Notes: generated from the sequence alone by a model not told the origin. Shown: positions 1 through 6,805, counted from the stretch's first letter. The stretch: 9,733 nt of DNA from Comamonadaceae bacterium (GCA_947374705.1 CANCDA010000091.1:1-9733), one strand, 5' to 3'. Numbers and translations are program-made.

Positions 1-834
1 GCCGGTGGCCACCTCGGCCTGGAAATTCGCTCGGTCAACAGCCGTTTTCTGGACTTGTCATTTCGGCTGCCAGAGGAGTTGCGTCAACACGAGCCCGCCT
101 TGCGCGAGTTGCTCACCGGCAAACTCAAACGCGGCAAGATCGAAGTTCGGGCGGCGGTGGAAGGCGGGGCCACCAACCCGGTGCCCGATCCCACCACGGC
201 TTTGCTCCAACGGCTCAACAGTGTTCAAGACAACGTCCTGGCTTGGCTGCCCAAGGCCCAGGCACTGAGCGTGGCCGACATCCTCAAACTGGCTTCCAGC
301 GCGCAGACCAGTACCCGCGACTGGGGCGATGCAGTGATGCCACTGGCAGAAAAAGCCTTGGAAGACCTGCTCTCGGCCCGCCAGCGTGAAGGCGCTCGAC
401 TGGCCACCATGCTGTTGGAGCGCATCAATCAGTTGCGTGCGCTGACCCAAAAAGCAGGGCCTCTGGTGCCCCAACTCGTGGCCCAACAGCGCCAGCGGTT
501 TTTGGAGCGTTGGAAAGAAGCCATGGCCGTAACCGACGGTGGTGCCACGCCCGAATCAGCCCAGGACCGGGCACTGACCGAGGCCACTGCCTTTGCCATT
601 CGCATTGACGTGAACGAGGAAATCACCCGGCTCAACTCCCACCTGGACGAGGTGGAGCGGCTGGTGACCAAGGGCGGCGAGATTGGCAAACGGCTTGATT
701 TTTTGATCCAGGAAATGCACCGCGAGGCCAACACCATGGGCTCCAAGTCTGCTGCACTGGAGTTGACGCATATTTCTGTGGACATGAAAGTGCTGATCGA
801 GCAAATGCGCGAACAGGTTCAAAACATCGAATAG
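1..834 (+). CDS. yicC: YicC family endoribonuclease (5' end missing)
   Basis: The reading frame is open from base 1 to the TAG at 832-834, giving 277 visible residues. The true start lies before the window, and the E. coli protein has about 287 residues, so only a short N-terminal piece is missing. The visible N-terminus (GGHLGLEIRSVNSRFLDLSF) is the conserved YicC-like N-terminal block. The C-terminal block with KRLDFLIQEMHREANTMGSK is the hallmark of the DUF1732 domain. E. coli YicC has been described as an endoribonuclease acting on small RNAs such as RyhB; that role is carried over here from the family. The protein looks soluble and cytoplasmic, with no membrane segment. The 12-base gap to gmk suggests co-transcription. 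ATG codons inside the frame (such as base 55) are not starts, because conserved sequence precedes them. Confidence 0.95.
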   Translation, partial: AGGHLGLEIRSVNSRFLDLSFRLPEELRQHEPALRELLTGKLKRGKIEVRAAVEGGATNPVPDPTTALLQRLNSVQDNVLAWLPKAQALSVADILKLASSAQTSTRDWGDAVMPLAEKALEDLLSARQREGARLATMLLERINQLRALTQKAGPLVPQLVAQQRQRFLERWKEAMAVTDGGATPESAQDRALTEATAFAIRIDVNEEITRLNSHLDEVERLVTKGGEIGKRLDFLIQEMHREANTMGSKSAALELTHISVDMKVLIEQMREQVQNIE

Positions 835-846
835 GACGCCAACCCT

Positions 847-1467
847 ATGGACTACCCCGGCAACCTCTACGTCATTGCGGCCCCCAGCGGGGCAGGAAAA
901 TCCAGCTTGGTCAAGGCCTTGATGGAGTTGGACTCGCACCTACAACTCTCCATCTCGCACACCACGCGCGCGCCGCGGGGTCAAGAAAAAAATGGCCGGG
1001 AGTACTTCTTTGTCTCCCCTGCCGAATTTGACGCCATGGTGCAAGCTGACGCCTTTGTGGAGTGGGCGCATGTGCACAGCCAGCGCTACGGCACATCAAA
1101 GAAAGCCATTGAAGACCGCATGGCACAAGGCGGTGATGTGATTTTGGAAATCGACTTTCAAGGCGCGGTTCAGATTAAAGACATCTTCGCCAATGCCATC
1201 TCCATTTTCATCCTCCCCCCCAGTTGGGAGGAGTTACGCTCACGGCTGGAGCGGCGCGGGGAAGATGCACCGGATGTCATTGAACTGCGACTGAAAAATG
1301 CCGCCGTGGAAGTGGCCCAGGCCCATAAGTTCGATTTCGTTATAATCAACGAGCTGTTTGACCGCGCGCTTTTTGACCTCAAAGCAATCGTTCACGCCCA
1401 ACGACTCAAATACTCTGCGCAACGTCGTGCCAGAGTTGAAACGTTCCAAGCACTGAATATCCCCTAG
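847..1467 (+). CDS. gmk: Guanylate kinase
   Basis: The product has 206 residues, the usual length for bacterial guanylate kinase. The enzyme phosphorylates GMP (and dGMP) to GDP with ATP in the cytoplasm, feeding GTP and hence (p)ppGpp synthesis. The Walker A loop is at residues 12-19 (APSGAGKS). The guanylate-kinase signature follows at about residues 39-55: TTRAPRG, then K48, G50, Y53 and F55. It contains the Arg and Tyr residues that bind GMP. The conserved block LPPSWEELRSRLERRGED follows, with the lid Arg residues. The ATG at 847 places the first beta strand (LYVIAAPSG) immediately after the start, as in homologues. No good ribosome binding site is visible in the 12 bases after yicC, which fits coupled translation. 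rpoZ starts 16 bases after the stop codon. Confidence 0.98.
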   Translation: MDYPGNLYVIAAPSGAGKSSLVKALMELDSHLQLSISHTTRAPRGQEKNGREYFFVSPAEFDAMVQADAFVEWAHVHSQRYGTSKKAIEDRMAQGGDVILEIDFQGAVQIKDIFANAISIFILPPSWEELRSRLERRGEDAPDVIELRLKNAAVEVAQAHKFDFVIINELFDRALFDLKAIVHAQRLKYSAQRRARVETFQALNIP

Positions 1468-1473
1468 CCTTCT

Positions 1474-1477
1474 GGAG
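1474..1477 (+). promoter_or_regulatory. Ribosome binding site of rpoZ
   Basis: GGAG lies six bases before the rpoZ ATG at 1484, in the short gap after the gmk stop codon. It supports the chosen rpoZ start and indicates independent ribosome loading within the gmk-rpoZ transcript. Confidence 0.6.
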
Positions 1478-1483
1478 CACCCC

Positions 1484-1687
1484 ATGGCCCGTATCACCGT
1501 CGAAGACTGCCTCGTGCAGATCCCCAATCGTTTCCAACTGGTGCTGGCTGCCACCTATCGCGCCCGCATGCTCAGCCAGGGCCACGCGCCCAAAATCGAG
1601 AGCAAAAACAAGCCCGGCGTCACCGCCCTGCGTGAAATTGCCGAAGGCAAAGTGGGCATCGAGATGCTGAAAAAAGTTCCCCTCTGA
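1484..1687 (+). CDS. rpoZ: DNA-directed RNA polymerase omega subunit
   Basis: The product is a 67-residue omega subunit, the typical betaproteobacterial length and shorter than the 91 residues of E. coli. Omega binds the beta' subunit, helps RNA polymerase assemble and, in E. coli, forms part of ppGpp site 1. The sequence starts MARITVEDCLVQIPNRFQLV, the conserved omega N-terminus, and continues with LAATYRARMLSQG and the KPGVTALREIAEGKVG helix. The basic MARITVED segment at the start corresponds to the region implicated in ppGpp binding in E. coli. The gene lies 16 bases after gmk and is followed directly by a strong terminator, so it is probably the last gene of a yicC-gmk-rpoZ unit. Confidence 0.97.
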   Translation: MARITVEDCLVQIPNRFQLVLAATYRARMLSQGHAPKIESKNKPGVTALREIAEGKVGIEMLKKVPL

Positions 1688-1698
1688 ACGTCCATTGT

Positions 1699-1740
1699 CC
1701 CCATGAAAAAAGCACCGTTCGCGGTGCTTTTTTCATGGGG
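1699..1740 (+). terminator. Strong intrinsic terminator after rpoZ with UUCG loop
   Basis: The left arm at 1699-1717 and the right arm at 1722-1740 are perfect reverse complements over 19 bp, closed by a TTCG loop at 1718-1721. The closing pair is C-G, making the exceptionally stable C(UUCG)G tetraloop. The GC core next to the loop (GCACCG/CGGTGC) is followed by six T on the 3' side and preceded by six A on the 5' side, so the hairpin could stop polymerase from either direction. It begins 11 bases after the rpoZ stop codon and separates rpoZ from spoT. A short frame starting inside the left arm (base 1703) is an artefact of the hairpin. Confidence 0.9.
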
Positions 1741-1787
1741 CACTGCATACGACGTGAAACATCCACAAACACGACCCGACATCGCGC

Positions 1788-1799
1788 TACATTTAAGGC
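1788..1799 (+). promoter_or_regulatory. Possible spoT promoter -10 element, giving a leaderless mRNA
   Basis: TACATT at 1788-1793 matches the sigma-70 -10 consensus at four of six positions and ends exactly six bases before the spoT ATG. Transcription would then start at or next to the A of the ATG, giving a leaderless mRNA. AAGG at 1795-1798 is too close to the ATG to act as a normal ribosome binding site. No convincing -35 element is visible at 17 bases upstream. The call rests on spacing and on the same arrangement before the first patatin gene. Confidence 0.35.
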
Positions 1800-4073
1800 A
1801 TGGGCACTGCCAACAACTCACCAACCCGCAAAACCGAACACGCTGCCACCCCGAAAGGCGCGGTGGTCTCCAGCCTGGCTGCAGCCAACGCCACCGCCGC
1901 CAGTTTTGCCAGCCTGATTGCCAAGCTGGACTACCTCTGCGCTACCGATTTAGAGCAAGTCCGCCAGGCCTATCGCTTCGCTGACGAAGCGCATCTGGGC
2001 CAGTTGCGCAACAGTGGCGAGCCCTACATCACCCATCCCATCGCGGTCACGGCCCAATGCGCCGAATGGAAGCTCGATGCCCAGGCCCTGATGGCCGCGC
2101 TGCTGCACGATGCGCTGGAAGACTGCGGCGTGACCAAAACCGAATTGATTGAGCGCTTTGGCTCCCCGGTGGCCGAGCTGGTGGACGGCCTGACCAAGCT
2201 GGAGAAATTGCACTTCTCCACGCGCGAGGAAAACCAGGCCGAGTCCTTCCGCAAGATGCTGCTGGCCATGGCCCGCGATGTGCGCGTCATCTTGATCAAG
2301 CTGGCTGACCGCACCCACAATATGCGCACGCTGTCAGACGCACCGCGTGAAAAATGGGCTCGCATCGCCTCTGAAACCTTGGAGATTTATGCGCCCATTT
2401 CCTACCGTTTGGGTCTGAATCAAACCTACCAAGAACTACAAGACCTGTCCTTTCGCCACCTGTTCCCATGGCGCTACGCCACCTTGTCCAAGGCCGTTGC
2501 CAGGGCACGCAATCGACGGCGTGATCTGTTTCAAAAAGTTCAACGTGAAGTGGAAGCCTCATTCAAAGTGCCGGGCATGACGGTGTACGTGACGGGCCGG
2601 GAAAAAACGCTCTACTCCATCTATAAAAAGATGGATGAAAAGCACCTCACGTTTGCACAGATCACCGACATTTACGGCTTTCGCGTGCTGGTGCCCAACT
2701 TGATCGATTGCTACACAGCGCTGGGGGTTTTGCACCAAATTTACAAACCCGTACCCGGCAAGTTCAAAGACCATATCGCCATTGCCAAACCCAATGGCTA
2801 CCAGTCGCTGCACACCACCTTGGTGGGCCCCTCAGGCATCAATGTGGAGTTTCAAATTCGCACCGAGGCCATGAACCTGGTGGCGGATTCGGGGGTTGCC
2901 GCCCATTGGCTTTACAAAACCGCAGAGCCCAACAGCGCTTCAACCGACCGGCTCGGGGTCAAGTGGTTGCAGTCCTTGCTCGACATCCAGGTGGAGACCC
3001 GTGACGCCGCTGAATTTTGGGATCACGTCAAGGTGGATCTCTTCCCCGATGCGGTCTATGTGTTCACCCCCAAGAGCCGCATCATGGCCTTGCCACGCGG
3101 GGCCACGGTGGTGGACTTTGCCTACGCCATCCACAGCAATGTGGGGGACCACGCTGTGACCGCCAAGATCAATGGCGATCAGGTGCCCTTGCGCAACAAG
3201 CTCAAAAATGGGGATGTCGTCGAAGTGGTCACCGCCTCTGACGCCACACCCAACCCGGCCTGGCTCAGCTTTGTGCGCACCGCGCGTGCACGCTCCAAGA
3301 TCAGGCACCACCTGAAAACCATGGCGCAAAACGAATCCGAGTTGTTAGGTCAAAAATTGTTGGCGCAAGCCTTGCGCGCCGAGGGCATTGAAAAACTGCC
3401 TGAAGAAGATGAGGCATCGCAAGGACTCTGGGACAGGGTGCTTCGCTTTACCGGCAACAAAAGTCGCTCTGAACTGCTCACTGACATTGGACTGGGTAAA
3501 CGCATTGCCACCATTGTGGCCAAGCGCTTGTTAAAGCTTTTGGTAGAGGGTGGCCAAAAACCCGACCCTCTGCTGTTAACCTTGGAGCGTTTTGCACCGC
3601 AAGAATCCAATGCGCAAGGCACGGTCACCATTGACGGCAGTGAGAATGCCTCGGTGCAATTTTCGACCTGCTGCCGCCCCATCCCAGGGGATCGCATTCT
3701 GGGCTACCTGGGGCGCGGTGAAGGCTTGGCCGTGCACACAAATGACTGCATCGTGGCCCAAAAACTCCAGAACAAAGACAGTGACCGCTTCATCAGCGTT
3801 GAGTGGTCTGATGAGCCCGTGCGCACCTTTGAAACCGGCATTCTCGTCACCGTGACCAATGGCAAAGGCGTGCTGGCCCGCGTGGCCTCCGCATTGGCCT
3901 CCGCCGAGGCTGACATCGCTCACATCGACATGGGGGAAGATTCGGCACAAGACACCACCGATTTGCGCTTTGTGATCGCGGTAAGAGACACCGCCCACCT
4001 GGAAGCGGCCCTGCGCAGTCTCAAACGCGCACCCTCGGTGTTGCACGCCAGCCGCATCCGGGGTCACTCCTGA
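1800..4073 (+). CDS. spoT: Bifunctional (p)ppGpp synthetase/hydrolase, SpoT/Rel type
   Basis: The product has 757 residues, a full-length long RSH enzyme. It makes (p)ppGpp from ATP and GTP/GDP and hydrolyses it, setting the stringent response. The N-terminal HD hydrolase domain is intact: H79, H103-D104, E107-D108 and the LADRTHNMRTL block near 168-178. The synthetase domain spans about 255-375, with GREKTLYSIYKKM, YQSLHT at 334-339 and the catalytic VEFQIRT (E350). The charge motif at 321-324 is KFKD, matching the RxKD class of bifunctional enzymes and not the ExDD of monofunctional RelA. A TGS domain follows at about 416-478, then the Cys-Cys region (C624, C625, CCRPIPGD) and a C-terminal ACT domain at about 675-750. 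The start at 1800 gives an extra N-terminal tail of about 35 Ala/Thr-rich residues before the conserved part, so it is less certain than the rest. The stop codon directly abuts that of greB. An ordinary relA could also lie elsewhere in this genome. Confidence 0.95.
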   Translation: MGTANNSPTRKTEHAATPKGAVVSSLAAANATAASFASLIAKLDYLCATDLEQVRQAYRFADEAHLGQLRNSGEPYITHPIAVTAQCAEWKLDAQALMAALLHDALEDCGVTKTELIERFGSPVAELVDGLTKLEKLHFSTREENQAESFRKMLLAMARDVRVILIKLADRTHNMRTLSDAPREKWARIASETLEIYAPISYRLGLNQTYQELQDLSFRHLFPWRYATLSKAVARARNRRRDLFQKVQREVEASFKVPGMTVYVTGREKTLYSIYKKMDEKHLTFAQITDIYGFRVLVPNLIDCYTALGVLHQIYKPVPGKFKDHIAIAKPNGYQSLHTTLVGPSGINVEFQIRTEAMNLVADSGVAAHWLYKTAEPNSASTDRLGVKWLQSLLDIQVETRDAAEFWDHVKVDLFPDAVYVFTPKSRIMALPRGATVVDFAYAIHSNVGDHAVTAKINGDQVPLRNKLKNGDVVEVVTASDATPNPAWLSFVRTARARSKIRHHLKTMAQNESELLGQKLLAQALRAEGIEKLPEEDEASQGLWDRVLRFTGNKSRSELLTDIGLGKRIATIVAKRLLKLLVEGGQKPDPLLLTLERFAPQESNAQGTVTIDGSENASVQFSTCCRPIPGDRILGYLGRGEGLAVHTNDCIVAQKLQNKDSDRFISVEWSDEPVRTFETGILVTVTNGKGVLARVASALASAEADIAHIDMGEDSAQDTTDLRFVIAVRDTAHLEAALRSLKRAPSVLHASRIRGHS

Positions 4074-4076
4074 TCA
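4071..4076. other. Abutting convergent stop codons (TGATCA)
   Basis: The spoT stop (TGA, 4071-4073) and the greB stop on the other strand (read as TCA on the plus strand, 4074-4076) lie next to each other with no spacer, forming the palindrome TGATCA. No U-tract terminator is visible between the genes. Only a weak GGTC/GACC pairing (4062-4065 with 4077-4080) spans the junction. Transcripts from either side probably extend into the opposing gene. Confidence 0.85.
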
Positions 4077-4631
4077 GACCACGGGCATCGCGGGGTACTG
4101 CACGGCAAGCACTTCAATGTCTTGCGCCCCGGTCGGCGTGACCAATCGCAGCACGTCCCCAACATGGGCCTTGAGCAGAGTGCGCGCAATCGGCGACACC
4201 CAGCTGACCTGGGCTTGCAAGTTGTCGGCCTCATCAATGCCCAGAATGGTGATGGTGCGCTCCCACCCTGCCCCATCAACGTAAGTAACGGTAGCGCCAA
4301 AAAAGATTTGCGCATTGCCATGGTGCAAACTGGGCTCGGCCACCTCGGCAATTTCCAGACGTTGGGTTAAGAACCGGATGCGTCGGTCAATCTCTCGCAA
4401 ACGTTTCTTGCCGTAGATGTAGTCCCCATTTTCTGAGCGATCCCCATTGCTGGCTGCCCAGTAAACGGCATCGACGATTTTGGGGCGCTCGTTGTCAATC
4501 AGGTCTAACAGTTCATCGCGTAAACGGGCGTAACCCTGCGGTGTGATGTAGTTTTTACCGCCCGCAGGCAAGGGCGGGAGCTGTAGCTCCTCATCGTCTG
4601 CATCGTTTTCTTTGGTAAATGCCTTGCTCAT
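4074..4631 (-). CDS. greB: Transcription elongation factor GreB
   Basis: The product has 185 residues, longer than the roughly 158 of E. coli GreB because of an acidic N-terminal extension of about 25 residues (ENDADDEE). GreB enters the secondary channel of RNA polymerase and stimulates cleavage of backtracked RNA. The N-terminal coiled coil begins at about residue 28 (NYITPQGYARLRDEL). The tip has AASNGDRSENGDY with acidic residues D64 and E67, corresponding to the catalytic tip residues of Gre factors. YGKKRLREIDRRIRFL forms the second helix. The C-terminal FKBP-like domain contains VSWVSPIARTLLKAHVGD. The SWVSPIA block and the basic RLREIDRR helix favour GreB over GreA. No Shine-Dalgarno sequence precedes the ATG, and the gene starts 22 bases after the lysR stop, so it is probably read from the upstream genes or by coupled initiation. 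Its stop codon touches that of the convergent spoT. Confidence 0.95.
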   Translation of the reverse strand: MSKAFTKENDADDEELQLPPLPAGGKNYITPQGYARLRDELLDLIDNERPKIVDAVYWAASNGDRSENGDYIYGKKRLREIDRRIRFLTQRLEIAEVAEPSLHHGNAQIFFGATVTYVDGAGWERTITILGIDEADNLQAQVSWVSPIARTLLKAHVGDVLRLVTPTGAQDIEVLAVQYPAMPVV

Positions 4632-4653
4632 GGGGGATGGTGTCGAGTTTGCT

Positions 4654-5607
4654 TCACTGAGCTACAGCCGACAACAAGCCACTGTGCGCCGCCGCATGCC
4701 GTAGCCAAGCGGCATCTTGGGCCAGAGTGAGGGCTGCGTCCAACGTGCGGGAGATGCGGTCTGTGGGCAGCACCATGAAGCCGATGGGGGTACGCACTTC
4801 GGGGCTCACCAAGGGGCAGGCTTGCAGCTCGCGGTAGGCGCGCATGGCCCCCACCAGCGCGCCGGGCATGACGCTGCACACCATGCCGCCTACGGCGCTC
4901 AAAGCCAGGGTGAGGATGGCGTTGGTCTCCATCACCGGTTTGACGGGCACGCCTGCTTGCGCGAAGGCGGCGTCCACGATGTGGCGGTTGTGCATCTCGG
5001 GCGTCATCAAGCACAGGGGCAGCGCGGCGGCTTCCTTCCACGTCATGGCTTGACCGATTTGAATGCCCTGCTCGCCCGGGGTCTCGCCTTTGCGCACCAA
5101 AAAATAATGCTCGGTGTACTGGGGCAGCGTGCGCAGTGGCGGGCCGCTGGGGCGTACCCGGTCGGTAAACCCTAGGCCCATGTCGAGGGTGAGATTGTCC
5201 AGCCCCGCTTCGATGTCCACCGAGCTCATGGCCCGCACAACGGGCGTGATGCCGGGGTGGCGGGCGTGCAACATGGCGGCAAAGCGCGCCGCTATGGCCT
5301 CGGCCGTGGGCACCGCGCCAATGTGGAGCGGGCCTTGGGGGCGCGCGGTGACGCTGTTGAATTCTTGCTGGAGGAGTTGCTGCTCATGCAACAAGCGGCG
5401 CGCGCTGGCCAGCATGCGCTCGCCCTCGCTGGTGAAGCCGACAAAGGTGCGGCCCCGGTTGACAATGACCGCGCCAAACTCCTGCTCCAGCGCGCGGATG
5501 GCGTTGGAGAGTGCGGGCTGCGTCACAAAGCAGGCCTGGGCCGCGCGCGCAAAGTGCTTGTGCTCGTCCAGAGCGACCAGATAGCGCATCGAGACGAGGA
5601 GGTTCAT
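4654..5607 (-). CDS. LysR-family transcriptional regulator
   Basis: The product has 317 residues, a normal length for the family. The N-terminal winged helix-turn-helix is clear: MRYLVALDEHKHFARAAQAC, then VTQPALSNAIRALEQEFG (recognition helix about 28-47) and GFTSEGERMLASARRLL leading into the linker helix. The rest is a periplasmic-binding-protein-like effector domain from about residue 92 (GPLHIGAVPTAEAIAARFAA) to about 300. Family members bind DNA as tetramers and usually respond to a small molecule. The ligand and targets cannot be read from this sequence. The N-terminus faintly recalls regulators found beside formate dehydrogenase operons in Burkholderiales, but that is a weak recollection and no such genes are in the window. 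The start at 5607 is kept because a conserved-looking N-terminal stretch precedes Met7. No ribosome binding site is evident. It lies between mrp and greB on the same strand. Confidence 0.92.
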   Translation of the reverse strand: MNLLVSMRYLVALDEHKHFARAAQACFVTQPALSNAIRALEQEFGAVIVNRGRTFVGFTSEGERMLASARRLLHEQQLLQQEFNSVTARPQGPLHIGAVPTAEAIAARFAAMLHARHPGITPVVRAMSSVDIEAGLDNLTLDMGLGFTDRVRPSGPPLRTLPQYTEHYFLVRKGETPGEQGIQIGQAMTWKEAAALPLCLMTPEMHNRHIVDAAFAQAGVPVKPVMETNAILTLALSAVGGMVCSVMPGALVGAMRAYRELQACPLVSPEVRTPIGFMVLPTDRISRTLDAALTLAQDAAWLRHAAAHSGLLSAVAQ

Positions 5608-5621
5608 TTTTAATCAGTTGA

Positions 5622-5652
5622 GGACAGAGCTACGCTGCGCTTCGGACTGTCC
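5622..5652 (-). repeat. Inverted repeat between mrp and the LysR gene
   Basis: GGACAG (5622-5627) and CTGTCC (5647-5652) are perfect 6-bp inverted arms. A further inner pairing of AGC (5628-5630) with GCT (5639-5641) gives a bulged hairpin. It occupies most of the 54-base gap after the mrp stop codon and ends 14 bases before the LysR start. No T-run follows in the direction of transcription, so it is not a convincing terminator. It could be an RNA hairpin or a regulator binding site, including for the LysR protein itself. Confidence 0.4.
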
Positions 5653-5661
5653 CGCAAGTTC

Positions 5662-6753
5662 TCAGGTGTCCTTCGAAATTTTGATACTCGGAAACTTGTT
5701 CGAGAAATCTTTGTTCTTGGCCGCAATCGTCACCGCCACTTGACGCGCCACGGCTTTGTAAATGGCAGCCACTTCGCCGTCCGGATCGGCCACCACGGTG
5801 GGCTTGCCGCTGTCGGCTTGCAGGCGGATTTGCATGTCCAGCGGCAGTGCGCCCAGGTAGCTCATGTTGTAGTCAGCGGCCATTTTCTTGCCGCCGTCAG
5901 CACCAAAAATATGCTCGACCTGACCGCAGTTGCTGCACACGTGTACCGCCATGTTTTCGACGATGCCCAGAATCGGTACACCGACCTTCTCAAACATCTT
6001 GATGCCTTTTTTGGCGTCCAGCAGGGCGATGTCTTGCGGGGTCGTGACAATCACCGCGCCGGTCATAGGCACGCGCTGGCTCAGTGTGAGCTGAATGTCG
6101 CCCGTACCCGGGGGCAGATCGACGATGAGGTAGTCCAGCTCTTTCCAGTTGGTCTGGCGCAGCATCTGCTCAAGCGCTTGCGTGGCCATGGGGCCGCGCC
6201 AGATCATGGCTTCGTCTTGCGCCACCAGGAAACCAATGGACATGACCTGCACGCCGTAGTTCTCCAGCGGCTCCATGGTCTGGCCGTCTTCGCTCTCTGG
6301 GCGTCCATCGATGCCCAGCATCATGGGGATGCTGGGGCCGTAGATGTCAGCGTCCAGCAGGCCCACGCTGGCACCTTCGGCGGCCAGGGCTAGCGCCAGG
6401 TTGACGGCGGTGGTGCTCTTGCCCACGCCGCCCTTGCCAGAGGCCACGGCCACGATGTTCTTCACGCGCGGCAGCAGCTGCACGCCGCGTTGCACCGCAT
6501 GGGCCACGATGCGGGTGCTGATGTTGACCGACACATTGCTCACGCCGGCCACGCCCTTGGCGGCGGCGATCAGCGCTTTGCGAAATCCTGCGATCTGGCT
6601 CTTGGCCGGGTAGCCGAGTTCCACGTCAAAGGTCACGTCGCCGTCAGTCACCGCGAGGTTCTTGATGCATTTGGTGGATACAAAATCTTTGCCCGTGTTG
6701 GGGTCGATTACGAGTCTGAGCGCGTCTAAAAGCGCTTGGTCTGTCACTGCCAT
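5662..6753 (-). CDS. apbC: Iron-sulfur cluster carrier ATPase Mrp/ApbC
   Basis: The product has 363 residues, the usual length. Proteins of this family (ApbC/Mrp, Nbp35-like) bind and transfer iron-sulfur clusters to apoproteins in the cytoplasm. The N-terminal MIP18 (DUF59) domain covers about 1-80 with DPNTGKDFVSTKCIKNL. The P-loop ATPase domain has the deviant Walker A SGKGGVGKST at 105-114, LDADIYGPSIPMMLG at about 133-147 and VDLPPGTGD at 211-219. The cluster-binding CxxC pair is C273 and C276 in VCSNCG. The start at 6753 was chosen because AGGAG lies five bases upstream and the protein then begins MAVTDQALLDAL as homologues do. The in-frame ATG at 6807 would add 18 unrelated residues and run into the patatin start. 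The gene is divergent from the patatin pair across 52 bases and heads a minus-strand run with lysR and greB. Confidence 0.96.
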   Translation of the reverse strand: MAVTDQALLDALRLVIDPNTGKDFVSTKCIKNLAVTDGDVTFDVELGYPAKSQIAGFRKALIAAAKGVAGVSNVSVNISTRIVAHAVQRGVQLLPRVKNIVAVASGKGGVGKSTTAVNLALALAAEGASVGLLDADIYGPSIPMMLGIDGRPESEDGQTMEPLENYGVQVMSIGFLVAQDEAMIWRGPMATQALEQMLRQTNWKELDYLIVDLPPGTGDIQLTLSQRVPMTGAVIVTTPQDIALLDAKKGIKMFEKVGVPILGIVENMAVHVCSNCGQVEHIFGADGGKKMAADYNMSYLGALPLDMQIRLQADSGKPTVVADPDGEVAAIYKAVARQVAVTIAAKNKDFSNKFPSIKISKDT

Positions 6754-6758
6754 CTTGT

Positions 6759-6763
6759 CTCCT
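6759..6763 (-). promoter_or_regulatory. Ribosome binding site of mrp
   Basis: On the minus strand this reads AGGAG, five bases before the ATG at 6753. It is the best Shine-Dalgarno match in the window and decides between the 363- and 381-residue versions of Mrp in favour of the shorter one. Confidence 0.8.
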
Positions 6764-6793
6764 GAAAGTGGGCATAGTCTAACGAAGCTCCCG

Positions 6794-6805
6794 CATAATG
6801 GATTC
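6794..6805 (+). promoter_or_regulatory. Possible -10 element of the patatin operon, leaderless arrangement
   Basis: CATAAT at 6794-6799 matches the sigma-70 -10 consensus at five of six positions and is followed by exactly six bases before the ATG at 6806. Transcription would start at the ATG itself. There is no Shine-Dalgarno sequence. A clear -35 element is not visible. On the other strand, TAGACT (6776-6781 read in reverse) is a weak -10 candidate for mrp, so the two divergent promoters may overlap within the 52-base gap. Confidence 0.4.

Noticed and set aside
1211..1232. 7-bp GC-rich inverted repeat TCCTCCC/GGGAGGA inside gmk
   Set aside because: It encodes the strongly conserved LPPSWEEL block of guanylate kinase, which accounts for the sequence; no U-tract follows.
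1703..1984. Open frames between rpoZ and spoT (such as one starting MKKAPFAVLF)
   Set aside because: The start codon lies inside the terminator hairpin and the rest overlaps the spoT N-terminus out of frame.
3576..4067. 163-residue open frame on the minus strand at the 3' end of spoT
   Set aside because: It is the shadow of the SpoT C-terminal domains, with no independent start signal or domain.
4628..5041. Arg-rich 137-residue open frame on the minus strand, overlapping lysR
   Set aside because: It is another frame of the lysR C-terminal coding region, with Arg/His-rich composition typical of frame-shifted GC-rich DNA.
5740..6393. 217-residue open frame on the plus strand inside mrp
   Set aside because: It is antisense to a conserved mrp coding region, is His/Gly-rich as shadow frames in GC-rich DNA are, and shows no known domain.
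6662..6805. N-terminal extension of the first patatin gene (452-residue version)
   Set aside because: It would overlap the first 92 bases of the mrp coding sequence, adds no recognisable patatin sequence, and the ATG at 6806 fits the conserved domain start and a -10 element.
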